Shown one piece after another: positions 36,257 through 45,476 of a DNA stretch of 64,000 nt. The notes below the pieces were generated by a model, which saw nothing but the letters and a program-made list of their open reading frames with translations, had not been told where the DNA came from and searched no databases. A program made the translations under genes and the position numbers. Position 1 is the stretch's first letter. Each line of letters begins with the position of its first letter. Origin of the DNA: Bacteroides sp. (GTDB lineage: Bacteria > Bacteroidota > Bacteroidia > Bacteroidales > Bacteroidaceae); the NCBI GenBank assembly GCA_015060765.1, contig SUXW01000004.1:62001-126000 (forward strand), written 5' to 3'.

Positions 36257-37945
36257 TCAGTCTTCCATTAACTTGCGATAACGTACTCTTTTGGGTTCTT
36301 CATAGCCCAAACGTTTCAATTTATTTTCTTCGTATTCAGAGTATGAACCTTCGAAATAGAACACTTCGCTGTTGCCTTCAAAAGCCAGGATGTGTGTACA
36401 GATACGATCAAGGAACCAACGGTCGTGGCTGATGACTACTGCACAACCGGCAAAGTTTTCCAACCCTTCTTCAAGTGCCCGAAGTGTATTTACGTCGATA
36501 TCATTGGTCGGTTCGTCGAGTAGCAATACATTGCCTTCTTCCTTTAATGCCATAGCCAGATGCAGACGGTTTCTTTCACCACCGGAAAGTACTCCACAAA
36601 GTTTTTCTTGATCGGCTCCAGAAAAGTTGAAACGACTCAAATATGCACGTGCATTTATGTCACGATTACCCATACGGATAAGTTCATTGCCTCCGCTTAC
36701 CACTTGGTATACACTCTTGTTGGGGTCGATATCTTTATGTTGTTGGTCAACGTATGCAAGTTTAACGGTTTCTCCCACTTCAAAAGTACCTTTATCCACA
36801 TTTTCCATACCCATAATGAGTCGGAAAAGGGTTGTTTTACCGGCACCATTCGGACCGATAACACCTACAATACCGTTGGGAGGCAACATAAAGTTCAGAT
36901 TATCGAACAATAGTTTTTCTCCGTATGCTTTCTGTACACCGATGGCTTCGATGACCTTGTTGCCCAAACGGGGACCATTCGGAATAAATATTTCGAGCTT
37001 TTCTTCCTTTTCCTTTACGTCTTCGTTCAAAAGTTTGTCGTATGAATTCAAACGAGCCTTACCTTTGGCTTGACGGGCTTTGGGTGCCATACGTACCCAT
37101 TCCAATTCGCGTTCCAAAGTCTTTCGGCGTTTGCTGGCAGTCTTTTCTTCCATTTCCATACGCTTGGTCTTCTGTTCCAACCAGCTGGAGTAATTTCCTT
37201 TCCAAGGAATACCTTCACCTCGGTCGAGTTCAAGAATCCAACCCGCTACATGATCAAGGAAATAACGGTCGTGTGTAATACAGATTACTGTACCTTCGTA
37301 TTGTTGTAAATGTTGTTCCAACCAATCAATACTTTCTGCGTCAAGGTGGTTGGTCGGTTCGTCGAGTAGCAACACATCCGGCTTCTGCAACAACAGGCGA
37401 CAGAGGGCAACACGACGACGTTCACCTCCGGAGAGATGTTTTACCGGTTGGTCTTCGGGAGGGCAACGAAGAGCATCCATAGCTCGTTCCAATTTGCTAT
37501 CCAGATTCCAGGCATCAGTCGCATCAATAATATCCTGCAATTCAGCCTGACGGGCAAAGAGTGCATCCATTTTATCAGGATCTTCGTAATATTCGGGAAG
37601 ACCGAACTTATTGTTGATTTCTTCGTATTCAGTCAATGCGTCTACAATGGGTTGAACCCCTTCCATAACGATTTCCTTCACGGTTTTTGTATCATCCAAT
37701 TGTGGCTCTTGTGCCAAATATCCTACCGAGTATCCCGGAGAGAACACCACTTCACCTTGATAGCTTTTGTCCAGCCCTGCAATAATTTTCAACAAAGTAG
37801 ATTTACCAGAACCGTTCAACCCGATGATACCAATTTTAGCACCATAGAAAAAAGATAGGTAGATGTTTTTCAGAACTTGTTTATTCGCTTGGAAGGCCTT
37901 GCTTACACCTACCATCGAAAAGATAATTTTCTTATCGTCTGCCAT
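36257..37945 (-). CDS. ettA: Energy-dependent translational throttle protein (ABC-F)
   Basis: 562 residues with two ABC ATPase domains: Walker A GLNGSGKST and GPNGAGKTT, signatures LSGGERRR and LSGGERNR, Walker B LLLDEPTNHLD and LLLDEPTNDID. The helical P-site-interacting arm lies between them (about 245-320: KTKRMEMEEKTASKRRKTLE). Length and arm match EttA, which gates the first peptide bond on the ribosome according to energy state. It is the last gene of a five-gene minus-strand run and ends at a strong terminator. Confidence 0.94.
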   Translation of the reverse strand: MADDKKIIFSMVGVSKAFQANKQVLKNIYLSFFYGAKIGIIGLNGSGKSTLLKIIAGLDKSYQGEVVFSPGYSVGYLAQEPQLDDTKTVKEIVMEGVQPIVDALTEYEEINNKFGLPEYYEDPDKMDALFARQAELQDIIDATDAWNLDSKLERAMDALRCPPEDQPVKHLSGGERRRVALCRLLLQKPDVLLLDEPTNHLDAESIDWLEQHLQQYEGTVICITHDRYFLDHVAGWILELDRGEGIPWKGNYSSWLEQKTKRMEMEEKTASKRRKTLERELEWVRMAPKARQAKGKARLNSYDKLLNEDVKEKEEKLEIFIPNGPRLGNKVIEAIGVQKAYGEKLLFDNLNFMLPPNGIVGVIGPNGAGKTTLFRLIMGMENVDKGTFEVGETVKLAYVDQQHKDIDPNKSVYQVVSGGNELIRMGNRDINARAYLSRFNFSGADQEKLCGVLSGGERNRLHLAMALKEEGNVLLLDEPTNDIDVNTLRALEEGLENFAGCAVVISHDRWFLDRICTHILAFEGNSEVFYFEGSYSEYEENKLKRLGYEEPKRVRYRKLMED

Positions 37946-37966
37946 ATTCTTATAATAGATTAATGA

Positions 37967-39133
37967 TTATTTATTTTCCAATTGTTTTTTGTACCACTTT
38001 TGCAAAGATAATTCATAAATCAATAAAATCAATGCGGAAAGAAATAAACTTATGACATATAATGTAGATGTTTGAGTATTGAACATACATTCCAATCCTA
38101 TCCCGCATCCTATTCCTAATTCCCAAAACAACTGAAAGGTATTGTTCCCTGTTCCTCTTTCACAATGCAGGGCTACTTGTATGATCATTCCATATAGGGT
38201 AGTTATACACAATCCTATTCCTAAACCCATCATAACAGCTCCAGCATAACAACCTATGAGTGTGTCAATAAACAAAAAAATAATCATGGATGTCATGACG
38301 GACAGAGTCCCTAATTCTATTCGAAATTTTTCAGACCAGTTTACATGAAGATATCTTACCATCATGAATGACAGGAATATTCCTCCCAGCAATAGCAAAT
38401 AAAACCAGATTATGAACATTTTCATGAACAAAATACCCATGATAGCAGCAAGGACTACAACGAGAGTTGCAGGATATAGAGCCCTGGGTAATAAAAAACG
38501 GTCGAATGAAACGATTGAAGATTGAAGAGGTGCCCGAAAAGCAATGCGAACAAAAAGCAGCAACAAGATAGCTCCTCCCATACTCGCTATATAGACTTGT
38601 ATCACTCTTTCAAAAGATTCATGCGACATGATTCCAATTCCAGCAATAATACCCACTACAATGGCAAAAAGAGTTATCTTGTTTGTTACAACATTGGCCG
38701 AAGTACGACGATGGGAAATAGTTACATCAATAACCAAAGAACTTCCTATAGTCATTGTGGCGATACCAAACCATGCACCTTGCACCAAACGAAGCGCCAT
38801 CACCTGTTCCGGAATATTCATATACGGATACAGATAAGCTGATACTGCCATACCAATCAAGGAAAGCAAACATACATTTTTTCTCTTGAATTGATCTATT
38901 AAGTAACTGTTGAATATCCCTGGTAGAAATGCACCTACTCCGAATGCGACCAATGAAAGACAAATCTCACGATAGCCACAAATGGTTTCCTGCATCATCC
39001 AAAGCGAAGTTGCGGGCAACAACATATAGGTCGATGCATAAATCAAAAAGTTTATGATGGATAGCAGAATCAAATTCTTTGTCCACAACTTGCTATTGTC
39101 ATACGGATAGAAAAATTCATGATTCATATCCAC
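37967..39133 (-). CDS. MFS transporter
   Basis: 388 residues with about twelve hydrophobic segments in two halves of six. The loop after segment 2 reads GIFNSYLIDQFKRKN, equivalent to the MFS GxxxDRxGRR motif. The substrate cannot be inferred; position between panB and ettA could be chance, or could point to a pantothenate-related compound (weak). It lies 18 bp after panB and 21 bp before ettA. Confidence 0.85.
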   Translation of the reverse strand: MDMNHEFFYPYDNSKLWTKNLILLSIINFLIYASTYMLLPATSLWMMQETICGYREICLSLVAFGVGAFLPGIFNSYLIDQFKRKNVCLLSLIGMAVSAYLYPYMNIPEQVMALRLVQGAWFGIATMTIGSSLVIDVTISHRRTSANVVTNKITLFAIVVGIIAGIGIMSHESFERVIQVYIASMGGAILLLLFVRIAFRAPLQSSIVSFDRFLLPRALYPATLVVVLAAIMGILFMKMFIIWFYLLLLGGIFLSFMMVRYLHVNWSEKFRIELGTLSVMTSMIIFLFIDTLIGCYAGAVMMGLGIGLCITTLYGMIIQVALHCERGTGNNTFQLFWELGIGCGIGLECMFNTQTSTLYVISLFLSALILLIYELSLQKWYKKQLENK

Positions 39134-39151
39134 ACGATTGAGAAGTCCAAG

Positions 39152-39973
39152 TTAATACTGTTCGCTATCATTGGGGAAATCGCCTTGTTTAACGTCTTCC
39201 ACATATTGGCTGATGGCATTGGTCATCACCGTATGCAAATCAGCATAACGACGTAAAAAGCGCGGGCTGAATCCATTGGTCATACCCAACATATCGGCCA
39301 CTACCAATACCTGTCCGTCAACCTTTCCACCGGCTCCGATTCCGATAATGGGAATGGTTAGCTCCTTGGCCACTTTTTCGGCCAACGTAGCGGGTATTTT
39401 TTCAAGAACCAATGCAAAACATCCGGCTTCTTCCAACAAATGAGCGTCACGAATCAACTTTTCAGCTTCTTCATCACTTTTGCCACGTACTGCATAAGTA
39501 CCGTATTTATTGATGGATTGTGGCATCAACCCCAAATGTCCCATAACAGGAATACCAGCTGCAATAATCTTTTTTACGTTGTCTATGATTTCTTCACCGC
39601 CTTCCAACTTAATGGCATCTGCATGTGTAATCTTCATGATTTGAATAGCGTTGGTTACTGCTTCATATTCGGAAGTCTGATAAGTTCCGAAAGGCATATC
39701 CACTACCACCAATGCTCTCTTTACACCCCGGACAACGGATTTCCCATGGTATATCATTTGTTCCAGAGTAATAGGCAATGTCGTTACATTTCCTGCCATG
39801 ACATTCGATGCGGAGTCACCTACCAGGATAACATCAATACCGGCACCGTCAACAATTTGGGCGGTGGTATAATCATATGAAGTAAGCATGGAGATTTTTT
39901 CTCCACGTTGTTTCATTTCAATCAAACGGTGAGTTGTAACCTTACGGTTGTCACTCGACAAATATTCAGCCAT
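39152..39973 (-). CDS. panB: 3-methyl-2-oxobutanoate hydroxymethyltransferase
   Basis: 273 residues; the first step of pantothenate (vitamin B5, CoA) synthesis, transferring a hydroxymethyl group from methylene-tetrahydrofolate to ketoisovalerate. The family signatures are [30 protein letters not shown] (metal-binding aspartate), [14 protein letters not shown], the catalytic glutamate in LVLEKIP, and [14 protein letters not shown]. It starts 5 bp after the HAD phosphatase gene stops. Confidence 0.97.
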   Translation of the reverse strand: MAEYLSSDNRKVTTHRLIEMKQRGEKISMLTSYDYTTAQIVDGAGIDVILVGDSASNVMAGNVTTLPITLEQMIYHGKSVVRGVKRALVVVDMPFGTYQTSEYEAVTNAIQIMKITHADAIKLEGGEEIIDNVKKIIAAGIPVMGHLGLMPQSINKYGTYAVRGKSDEEAEKLIRDAHLLEEAGCFALVLEKIPATLAEKVAKELTIPIIGIGAGGKVDGQVLVVADMLGMTNGFSPRFLRRYADLHTVMTNAISQYVEDVKQGDFPNDSEQY

Positions 39974-39978
39974 ATATC

Positions 39979-40626
39979 TTATAATAAGTTGTTAAATTCT
40001 TGTATTGTAAAATTAGAGAAGTTTTCAATTACGATATCAGCCTTGTCTTCAATCGTCTCGCGTGGATTGGTTGTGCAAAGGCCTACAATTTTCATACCAG
40101 CACGTCGGGCTGCTTCCAAACCGTGAAAGGAATCCTCGAATACTACGCAGTTATCTATCACAGTATCAAAGACTTTTGCCCCTAATAAGAAACATTCGGG
40201 ATTCGGCTTCGATTGGGTGAACATATCGGCAGTGAGAATTCGATCTACTAAAGATTTCAGTTCGGGATGTTCCCGATAAACATTGGCCATTTTCTGGTCA
40301 TTGGAGCTGGTTACGATAGCAATTTTTACGCCGTCGGCTCTGAGTTGTTTCATGAAATCTACCACTCCTGGCAGATAATCGAATGTCATATTCTTTTCGA
40401 ATTCGTTCAGATCTTTCGTGATTTGTTGTTGTACTTCCGGCATATCTGCGAAATGTCCGTCGAATATTTGAGTCAAAGTCTGTCCCTTGATACGACGACC
40501 GAATTCTTCTATTTCCGGATGATACAATTCACCTTGTCTGTTCCAGAATATACTGTATTGAGGTTCTGTATCCACCACTACCCCGTCGAAGTCGAACAAG
40601 GCAGCCTTGCATTTAGTATTATCCAT
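39979..40626 (-). CDS. HAD-superfamily phosphatase/phosphomutase
   Basis: 215 residues of the beta-phosphoglucomutase-like subfamily: motif [13 protein letters not shown], cap domain to about residue 80, motif II VTSSND, the lysine in SKPNPECF, and motif [10 protein letters not shown]. Substrate is unknown. It is followed 5 bp later by panB. A -7 element (40651-40658) suggests that transcription of the HAD-panB-MFS-ettA part can start here as well as from the Nramp promoter. Confidence 0.9.
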   Translation of the reverse strand: MDNTKCKAALFDFDGVVVDTEPQYSIFWNRQGELYHPEIEEFGRRIKGQTLTQIFDGHFADMPEVQQQITKDLNEFEKNMTFDYLPGVVDFMKQLRADGVKIAIVTSSNDQKMANVYREHPELKSLVDRILTADMFTQSKPNPECFLLGAKVFDTVIDNCVVFEDSFHGLEAARRAGMKIVGLCTTNPRETIEDKADIVIENFSNFTIQEFNNLL

Positions 40627-40650
40627 TTTTTACCTTTCTGAAATTTGCTG

Positions 40651-40658
40651 CAAAGGTA
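40651..40658 (-). promoter_or_regulatory. Putative internal -7 element before the HAD gene
   Basis: TACCTTTG on the minus strand, 24 bp before the start codon; no -33 TTG at the usual distance. Confidence 0.45.
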
Positions 40659-40673
40659 GGAATTATCCTTCAA

Positions 40674-41927
40674 TTATGAAAAAAGTAGCATAATATTCAG
40701 CACCGAAACGATGATTGCTATTCCATAAAGCAAACAAGTACTCCATCGGGAATTGGCGTATTCTCCCATTACTTTCTTGGAGGAAGTAAGTCCCACTTGC
40801 AAGAAAACAGTAAAAGGTAATTGGATGCTCAATATCATTTGCGAGATAATCAGCCCGTAAAATGGATTGTCAATGAAAAAGATGATAAGAAGAGCGATTC
40901 CCAATGATAGCAACACTCCTACTTTGGAATGAATATCCTTGATGTGATAGGATTCTCCGAAGATACCGGCAAAGATAGAACCTGCTGCCATTCCACTGGT
41001 TATGGTCGATGATATTCCCGCCATCAGCAGAGCCAATGCAAAGACTATTCCAGCTGCACTACCCAATAAAGGATCGAGTAGCGACTTCGCCTGTTGCAGT
41101 TCTTCTACCGGTGTACCGTTTTGAAAAAAAGTAGCAGCGGCAAGTAATATCATAGCACTATTGATAGCCCATCCTACCCACATGGAAAACAAAGTATCAT
41201 AGAATTCATACTTCAACCGTTTCTTCATGGATTCCGGGTCGCCTTTGTTGTATTCCTGACTTTGAATAACTTCTGAATGAAGGAATAGATTATGTGGCAT
41301 TACTACTGCTCCCAATACACTCATGATGATGAGCATACTTCCTTGGGGAATGGATGGCGTTACCCACGAACGTGCAGCAAGCGGCCAGTCAATCTCAACC
41401 AAAAAAAGTTCATATAGAAATGACAGTCCGATGATGGATACAAAAGCAATGATGGCTCGTTCTATTTTCTTGTAGGTATTCGAAAAGAGCATGATGATTA
41501 CAAATATGGTCGTAAGTACAGCTCCCCATACTATCGGTATATGAAATAACATTTCCAGCGCTATGGCGCCTCCCAATATTTCGGCTAATGAAGTGGAAAT
41601 GGATGCTAAAACAGCTGTACCTAATATGGGGCGGGAAAGCCATTTGGGACAATATTTGGTGGCTGCTTCACTCAAACATAATCCCGTAACGATACCCAAA
41701 TGTGCTACATTGTGCTGAAGAATAATCAGCATGACGGTAGACAAGGTAACTACCCACAACAAGGCATATCCAAATTCAGAACCAGCTGCAAAATTGGACG
41801 CCCAGTTTCCCGGGTCAATGAACCCCACAGTAACCAGCAGACCGGGACCGATGTATTTGAAGAAATCCAACCCACCCAAGTAACGTTTGTGGTCGGTACG
41901 TTTCAATTCATTAAATATATTTGCCAT
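40674..41927 (-). CDS. Nramp-family divalent metal (Mn2+/Fe2+) transporter
   Basis: 417 residues with about eleven membrane helices. The metal-binding motifs of true Nramp proteins are kept: FIDPGNWAS in helix 1 and MPHNLFLHS in helix 6 (the methionine selects transition metals over Mg/Ca). GGAIALEML and the conserved AGISSTITSG are also typical. It imports Mn2+ or Fe2+ with protons. It heads the minus-strand run leading to ettA, 47 bp before the HAD gene, and has a -7 element upstream. Confidence 0.93.
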   Translation of the reverse strand: MANIFNELKRTDHKRYLGGLDFFKYIGPGLLVTVGFIDPGNWASNFAAGSEFGYALLWVVTLSTVMLIILQHNVAHLGIVTGLCLSEAATKYCPKWLSRPILGTAVLASISTSLAEILGGAIALEMLFHIPIVWGAVLTTIFVIIMLFSNTYKKIERAIIAFVSIIGLSFLYELFLVEIDWPLAARSWVTPSIPQGSMLIIMSVLGAVVMPHNLFLHSEVIQSQEYNKGDPESMKKRLKYEFYDTLFSMWVGWAINSAMILLAAATFFQNGTPVEELQQAKSLLDPLLGSAAGIVFALALLMAGISSTITSGMAAGSIFAGIFGESYHIKDIHSKVGVLLSLGIALLIIFFIDNPFYGLIISQMILSIQLPFTVFLQVGLTSSKKVMGEYANSRWSTCLLYGIAIIVSVLNIMLLFS

Positions 41928-41947
41928 ACTATTATTGAAATATTATT

Positions 41948-41955
41948 CAAAAATA
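41948..41955 (-). promoter_or_regulatory. Putative -7 element of the Nramp gene
   Basis: TATTTTTG on the minus strand, 20 bp before the start; the region is very AT-rich, so chance is possible. Confidence 0.4.
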
Positions 41956-41976
41956 ATAATAAAACATGAATAACCG

Positions 41977-42007
41977 TTGTTTTGTTTGACAAATCATTGT
42001 ACTTTCG
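41977..42007 (+). promoter_or_regulatory. Promoter of the small lipoprotein gene
   Basis: TTG (41977-41979), 20 bp, TACTTTCG (42000-42007; one mismatch to TAnnTTTG), 17 bp before the ATG at 42025. Confidence 0.5.
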
Positions 42008-42024
42008 CATTAAAATACTCAATA

Positions 42025-42414
42025 ATGATGAAAAACAAATGGATTTTAACCGGAGTGGCTGTTTGTTTGTTGGCCGCCTGTTCGCAGATGACGCAAGAAG
42101 AACGTTTTCAAAAGATTGCAGAAAACGAAAATTCAAAATGTCCCAAACGTCTGAATTCGACTACTGTATTTGACAGTACACGCTATGATGCCTCTCAAAA
42201 CTGTGTAAGTTATTATTATACTTTGTCGGGTAAAGCGGATGATGCCGAAAAATACAAGAAGAACTATGATAATTTCCGTAAGGCATTAGACAATACCATC
42301 ATCAATTCCTTGGAAATGAAAGCATATTTAGAATACAAGACCATCATCAAGTATATCTATTACTCCGATTCCACCAAGACTAAATTAGCCGAGTTTGTCT
42401 TTAATGAAAATTAG
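42025..42414 (+). CDS. Small hypothetical lipoprotein
   Basis: 129 residues from the ATG at 42025; the in-frame ATG at 41977 lies inside the promoter. The signal peptide MMKNKWILTGVAVCLLAACSQ has a lipobox with cysteine 19. The mature part is polar (TQEERFQKIAENENSKCPKR, then YYYTLSGKADDAEKY) and resembles small Bacteroidetes lipoproteins of unknown function. Its stop overlaps by 4 bp the stop of the convergent C11 peptidase gene. Confidence 0.8.
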   Translation: MMKNKWILTGVAVCLLAACSQMTQEERFQKIAENENSKCPKRLNSTTVFDSTRYDASQNCVSYYYTLSGKADDAEKYKKNYDNFRKALDNTIINSLEMKAYLEYKTIIKYIYYSDSTKTKLAEFVFNEN

Positions 42415-43664
42415 AATCCCCAACTGAAAGAGACATTGTCCCAACCGGCAGCTTTGTACCAACTGATGGTCTTGAAGTAGGTGTTCCAATGTTCTCTTTC
42501 CTTGATTGGAATATACATGCCCATACCACAATAATGGACTTTTTCTATGGTGTAATGCTCTGTATTTTCCAGACAATCTGCATAAAGAACTGTTTTGGTC
42601 AATTGGTTCTGGATATTAGTCGGAACTACACCATCATTCAAGTCTTCCATAAACTGTTTCATATCAAATGATATGAATTTGAAATCTGTCGCTCCAGGAT
42701 TCAATCCATAATGTTGTAATCCTTTGGAAACCGGATTGTACTCATATAGGGCATCTTTTTTACCATTCAGTTGTTGCTTTACTTCTGCTGCCAAAGCTTC
42801 AATTTGTTTGCAGTCGTACAATGCGATGGATGCCCAACCACCGGGATAGGTAGCATAGTAATCCACGTACGCTTTACATGCTTCAGTATACCCCGATATA
42901 GTACCTTCATATAGATTGTCCAACAAGTAATTGTACGGGAATCCAGGAGCCGGTACATCGAGTGGTGATGTTATCAGATAGTTGGTTGCATCTTTGAAAT
43001 CATAGCATACTTCAGCAGTACCCATCATACAGGCATCGAAAAGAAGTAGTTCCAACTTGATTCCTGCATTGGTGATAGCTTTTGCCATATCCGATGTAGT
43101 GATGGTATTGTTTGTTCTTTCACCATCTTGCCCGAAAGAACGTGCACTTCTGGCTGTAATCGTATTGATCCAGGCACTGCCATGTGAACCGGCCGACATA
43201 ACAATCTTGCTTTGGGGTGAGAAACTCTTCATGTCTTTCAATATGGAGGTCATCACGTCTTTGTTTGTAGACAGTTGCATGTCGTATTCTTTCACTATTT
43301 CACCATATTCAGCAATAGTCCGTAGACTATACGAACTGTCTCTGGCTGCTATTCCATTAATGTTACCGTAACCGTCCGTTTCATATTTCAAGATACATGG
43401 TGATGATTTCAAGTAGATATCACTGTTCCCACCATCCCAATATATCAATAAAGTGGCTTTTTTATCCAATTGACTAAGCCCTTCATACATGGTTTTGATA
43501 TTGTTACGCAAATCTGTTTTGATGTTTGTATCTGCCACCAGATATGACCATACAGTAATAGATGCCTGTTCTTTTTCAGGTTGTGAAGGAGTTGGTATAT
43601 CGTCCTTGCCATCACAAGCCGTGAAAATCAAAGGAGTCAGAAGGATTACGAACCACTTTTTCAT
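42411..43664 (-). CDS. Clostripain-like (C11) cysteine peptidase lipoprotein
   Basis: 417 residues with a lipoprotein signal (LLTPLIFTACDG, cysteine 17) and a C11/caspase-type fold. The catalytic histidine is in VMSAGSHGSAW and the catalytic cysteine in LLFDACMMGTAEV, with the usual spacing. Clostripain relatives cut after basic residues and mature themselves; C11 enzymes of Bacteroides include fragipain. The target here is unknown. It lies 8 bp after a small exported-protein gene in the same operon. Confidence 0.9.
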   Translation of the reverse strand: MKKWFVILLTPLIFTACDGKDDIPTPSQPEKEQASITVWSYLVADTNIKTDLRNNIKTMYEGLSQLDKKATLLIYWDGGNSDIYLKSSPCILKYETDGYGNINGIAARDSSYSLRTIAEYGEIVKEYDMQLSTNKDVMTSILKDMKSFSPQSKIVMSAGSHGSAWINTITARSARSFGQDGERTNNTITTSDMAKAITNAGIKLELLLFDACMMGTAEVCYDFKDATNYLITSPLDVPAPGFPYNYLLDNLYEGTISGYTEACKAYVDYYATYPGGWASIALYDCKQIEALAAEVKQQLNGKKDALYEYNPVSKGLQHYGLNPGATDFKFISFDMKQFMEDLNDGVVPTNIQNQLTKTVLYADCLENTEHYTIEKVHYCGMGMYIPIKEREHWNTYFKTISWYKAAGWDNVSFSWGF

Positions 43665-43672
43665 AATTGTTC

Positions 43673-44077
43673 TTATTCGTAAGTTTCAGCTTTGGTAAAT
43701 TTAAATTCCGGATCTACCTGACGGATAATGGATTTTCCGTCTTTCTGGTAATCGGCCTTCATTTTCTTGATAGTCTTTTCCAACTTGTTTTTCTTGGTGT
43801 CAAAATAAATGAAGCAAGTGCGGTTGGTCATACCTGTTTTGGCTTCCAAGTATGTCTTCAACTGGTAACTGTATTGCTGACGTTGCGGAAGGAGCTTGTT
43901 GGCATCCAATTCCACGCTGTCCACCAATTGTACGTCCGTAAAATAAATAAGTGAATCAGAGAATGATGCGGATACACCTACCATGTAGACGTTTTTAGTA
44001 TCGCCTTTCTTCATGGTGAAAGCCGAACATATCATAAATGCAACCAATAGGATGCTGTATAAGCCAAATCGTTTCAT
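43673..44077 (-). CDS. Hypothetical exported protein upstream of the C11 peptidase
   Basis: 134 residues with a signal peptide (LYSILLVAFMICSAFTM). The mature part starts with KNVYMVGVSASFSDSLIYFTDVQ, then a basic C-terminal half. I do not recognise the family. It has its own good promoter and precedes the C11 peptidase by 8 bp, so it may be a substrate, inhibitor or partner of that enzyme (inference). Confidence 0.75.
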   Translation of the reverse strand: MKRFGLYSILLVAFMICSAFTMKKGDTKNVYMVGVSASFSDSLIYFTDVQLVDSVELDANKLLPQRQQYSYQLKTYLEAKTGMTNRTCFIYFDTKKNKLEKTIKKMKADYQKDGKSIIRQVDPEFKFTKAETYE

Positions 44078-44102
44078 TGTTTTCTTATTTTTAATTATCG
44101 TA

Positions 44103-44133
44103 CAAAGTTAGAGATTCCAAATGATATATGCAA
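44103..44133 (-). promoter_or_regulatory. Promoter of the exported-protein/C11 peptidase operon
   Basis: TTG (44131-44133), 20 bp, TAACTTTG (44103-44110) on the minus strand, 25 bp before the start codon. Confidence 0.6.
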
Positions 44134-44140
44134 TAAAAAA

Positions 44141-44172
44141 TGTGTCATTTTGACCGTAGCCCCAATGACACA
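44141..44172 (-). terminator. Terminator of rpoD
   Basis: Arms TGTGTCATT and AATGACACA with a 14-nt loop; a T-run follows on the minus strand. It abuts the next promoter. Confidence 0.8.
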
Positions 44173-44201
44173 ATAGAAGTTTTTAGAAACCGAACCCTGA
44201 C

Positions 44202-45062
44202 TTATCCCAGATAAGACTTGAGCAGTTTACTACGCGAATTTGATCTTAATCTTCTGATGGCTTTTTCCTTGATTTGGCGGACACGTTCACGAGTCAAGCC
44301 AAATTTGTCGCCAATTTCTTCTAACGTCATTTCCTGCGTATTAATACCGAAGAACATTTGGATAATTTCCTTTTCTCTTTCGGTTAGCGTAGAGAGTGCT
44401 CTGTCGATTTCCTTCGAAAGTGATTCATTCACCAAAGAGCGGTCGGCCATGGGCGAGTCGTCATTCACCAACACATCAAGCAAACTGTTATCCTCTCCTT
44501 CCACGAATGGAGCATCAACAGAAATGTGACGGCCGGAAACTTTCAGCGTGTCCGAAATCTTGTCGACTGGAATGTCGAGTTCTTCAGCCAGTTCTTCGGG
44601 TGACGGACGGCGTTCATTTTCCTGTTCGAATTTGGAGAAGGCCTTTCCAATCTTGTTTAGAGAGCCTACTTGATTCAACGGAAGACGAACAATACGCGAT
44701 TGCTCTGCCAATGCCTGAAGAATAGACTGACGAATCCACCATACGGCGTAACTGATGAATTTAAACCCGCGGGTTTCATCAAATTTTTCAGCAGCCTTGA
44801 TCAGTCCCAAATTACCTTCGTTGATCAAGTCGGGAAGACTCAATCCTTGGTTTTGATATTGCTTGGCTACAGATACAACGAAACGCAAATTGGCACGGGT
44901 CAATTTCTCGAGTGCTACGCGGTCGCCCTTGCGGATACGCTGAGCGAGCTCTACCTCTTCTTCGACAGTAATCAAGTCTTCGCGTCCGATTTCCTGCAAA
45001 TACTTATCGAGGGATGCGCTCTCTCGGTTTGTGATACTTTTGGTAATCTTTAATTGTCTCAT
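44202..45062 (-). CDS. rpoD: Primary RNA polymerase sigma factor, RpoD type
   Basis: 286 residues, shorter than the proteobacterial protein because the acidic region 1.1 and the non-conserved insert are absent, as in Bacteroidetes housekeeping sigma factors. Region 1.2 ([15 protein letters not shown]), 2.1-2.4 ([44 protein letters not shown]), region 3 and region 4 ([10 protein letters not shown]-like [20 protein letters not shown]) are all complete. It has a canonical promoter that it could itself recognise. Upstream of that promoter lie large palindromes. Confidence 0.96.
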   Translation of the reverse strand: MRQLKITKSITNRESASLDKYLQEIGREDLITVEEEVELAQRIRKGDRVALEKLTRANLRFVVSVAKQYQNQGLSLPDLINEGNLGLIKAAEKFDETRGFKFISYAVWWIRQSILQALAEQSRIVRLPLNQVGSLNKIGKAFSKFEQENERRPSPEELAEELDIPVDKISDTLKVSGRHISVDAPFVEGEDNSLLDVLVNDDSPMADRSLVNESLSKEIDRALSTLTEREKEIIQMFFGINTQEMTLEEIGDKFGLTRERVRQIKEKAIRRLRSNSRSKLLKSYLG

Positions 45063-45085
45063 TCTCTATAAAACAAATTTGGATG

Positions 45086-45117
45086 CAAAGATACTAAACA
45101 TTTTTGGCGAAACCAAA
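45086..45117 (-). promoter_or_regulatory. Canonical rpoD promoter
   Basis: TTTG (45114-45117), 20 bp, TATCTTTG (45086-45093) on the minus strand, a full match to the Bacteroidetes consensus 23 bp before the start codon. Confidence 0.75.
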
Positions 45118-45162
45118 TTTTATCAACGCGATTTTTTGATTTTAGTCAGATGTCCTTCAAGT

Positions 45163-45342
45163 TCTTACAATCTTACAAATGACAATTAGTTGAAAGTCCT
45201 TTTAACTCCAAAAGGCTAATAAAAGTGTAAAAATATTTCCATATATCTATATATATAATATATATTATATATATAGATATATGAATGTCATTTTTGTGTA
45301 GAAATTCAACATTTATCTAATTGTAATTGTAAGATTGTAAGA
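45163..45342. repeat. Nested inverted repeats with a 44-bp perfect AT palindrome
   Basis: The gap 45063-45476 holds, besides the rpoD promoter and the protease terminator, an outer inverted repeat: TCTTACAATCTTACAA plus CAATTAG (45163-45189) and its inverted copy (45317-45342). Each outer arm itself repeats TCTTACAA twice. In the middle, bases 45240-45283 form a perfect palindrome of 22-bp arms made almost only of A and T, with one C/G pair in each arm and one at each end. No ORF is present. Confidence 0.7.
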
Positions 45343-45398
45343 TTTTTGCATGTTTTCATATACACTTGCCAGTAATAGTAAAGCTACATTTTATACAA

Positions 45399-45439
45399 CA
45401 GAAAGTGGCACTTTACATCTCTCAAAGTGCCACTTTCTG
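45399..45439 (-). terminator. Hairpin terminator after the Do-type protease gene
   Basis: Perfect 16-bp arms CAGAAAGTGGCACTTT (45399-45414) and its complement (45424-45439), a 9-nt loop. The T-run on the minus strand is weak. Confidence 0.65.
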
Positions 45440-45476
45440 TTTCCTGGACAATCTTTTTACCTAATATCCCATTTGT

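Noticed and set aside
42411-42414. Stop codons of convergent genes overlapping (also at 48999-49002)
   Set aside because: Common in compact bacterial genomes; no sign of a frameshift or gene fusion at either place.
45240-45283. AT-rich palindrome considered as a replication origin
   Set aside because: No cluster of DnaA boxes and no dnaA, dnaN or parAB genes nearby.
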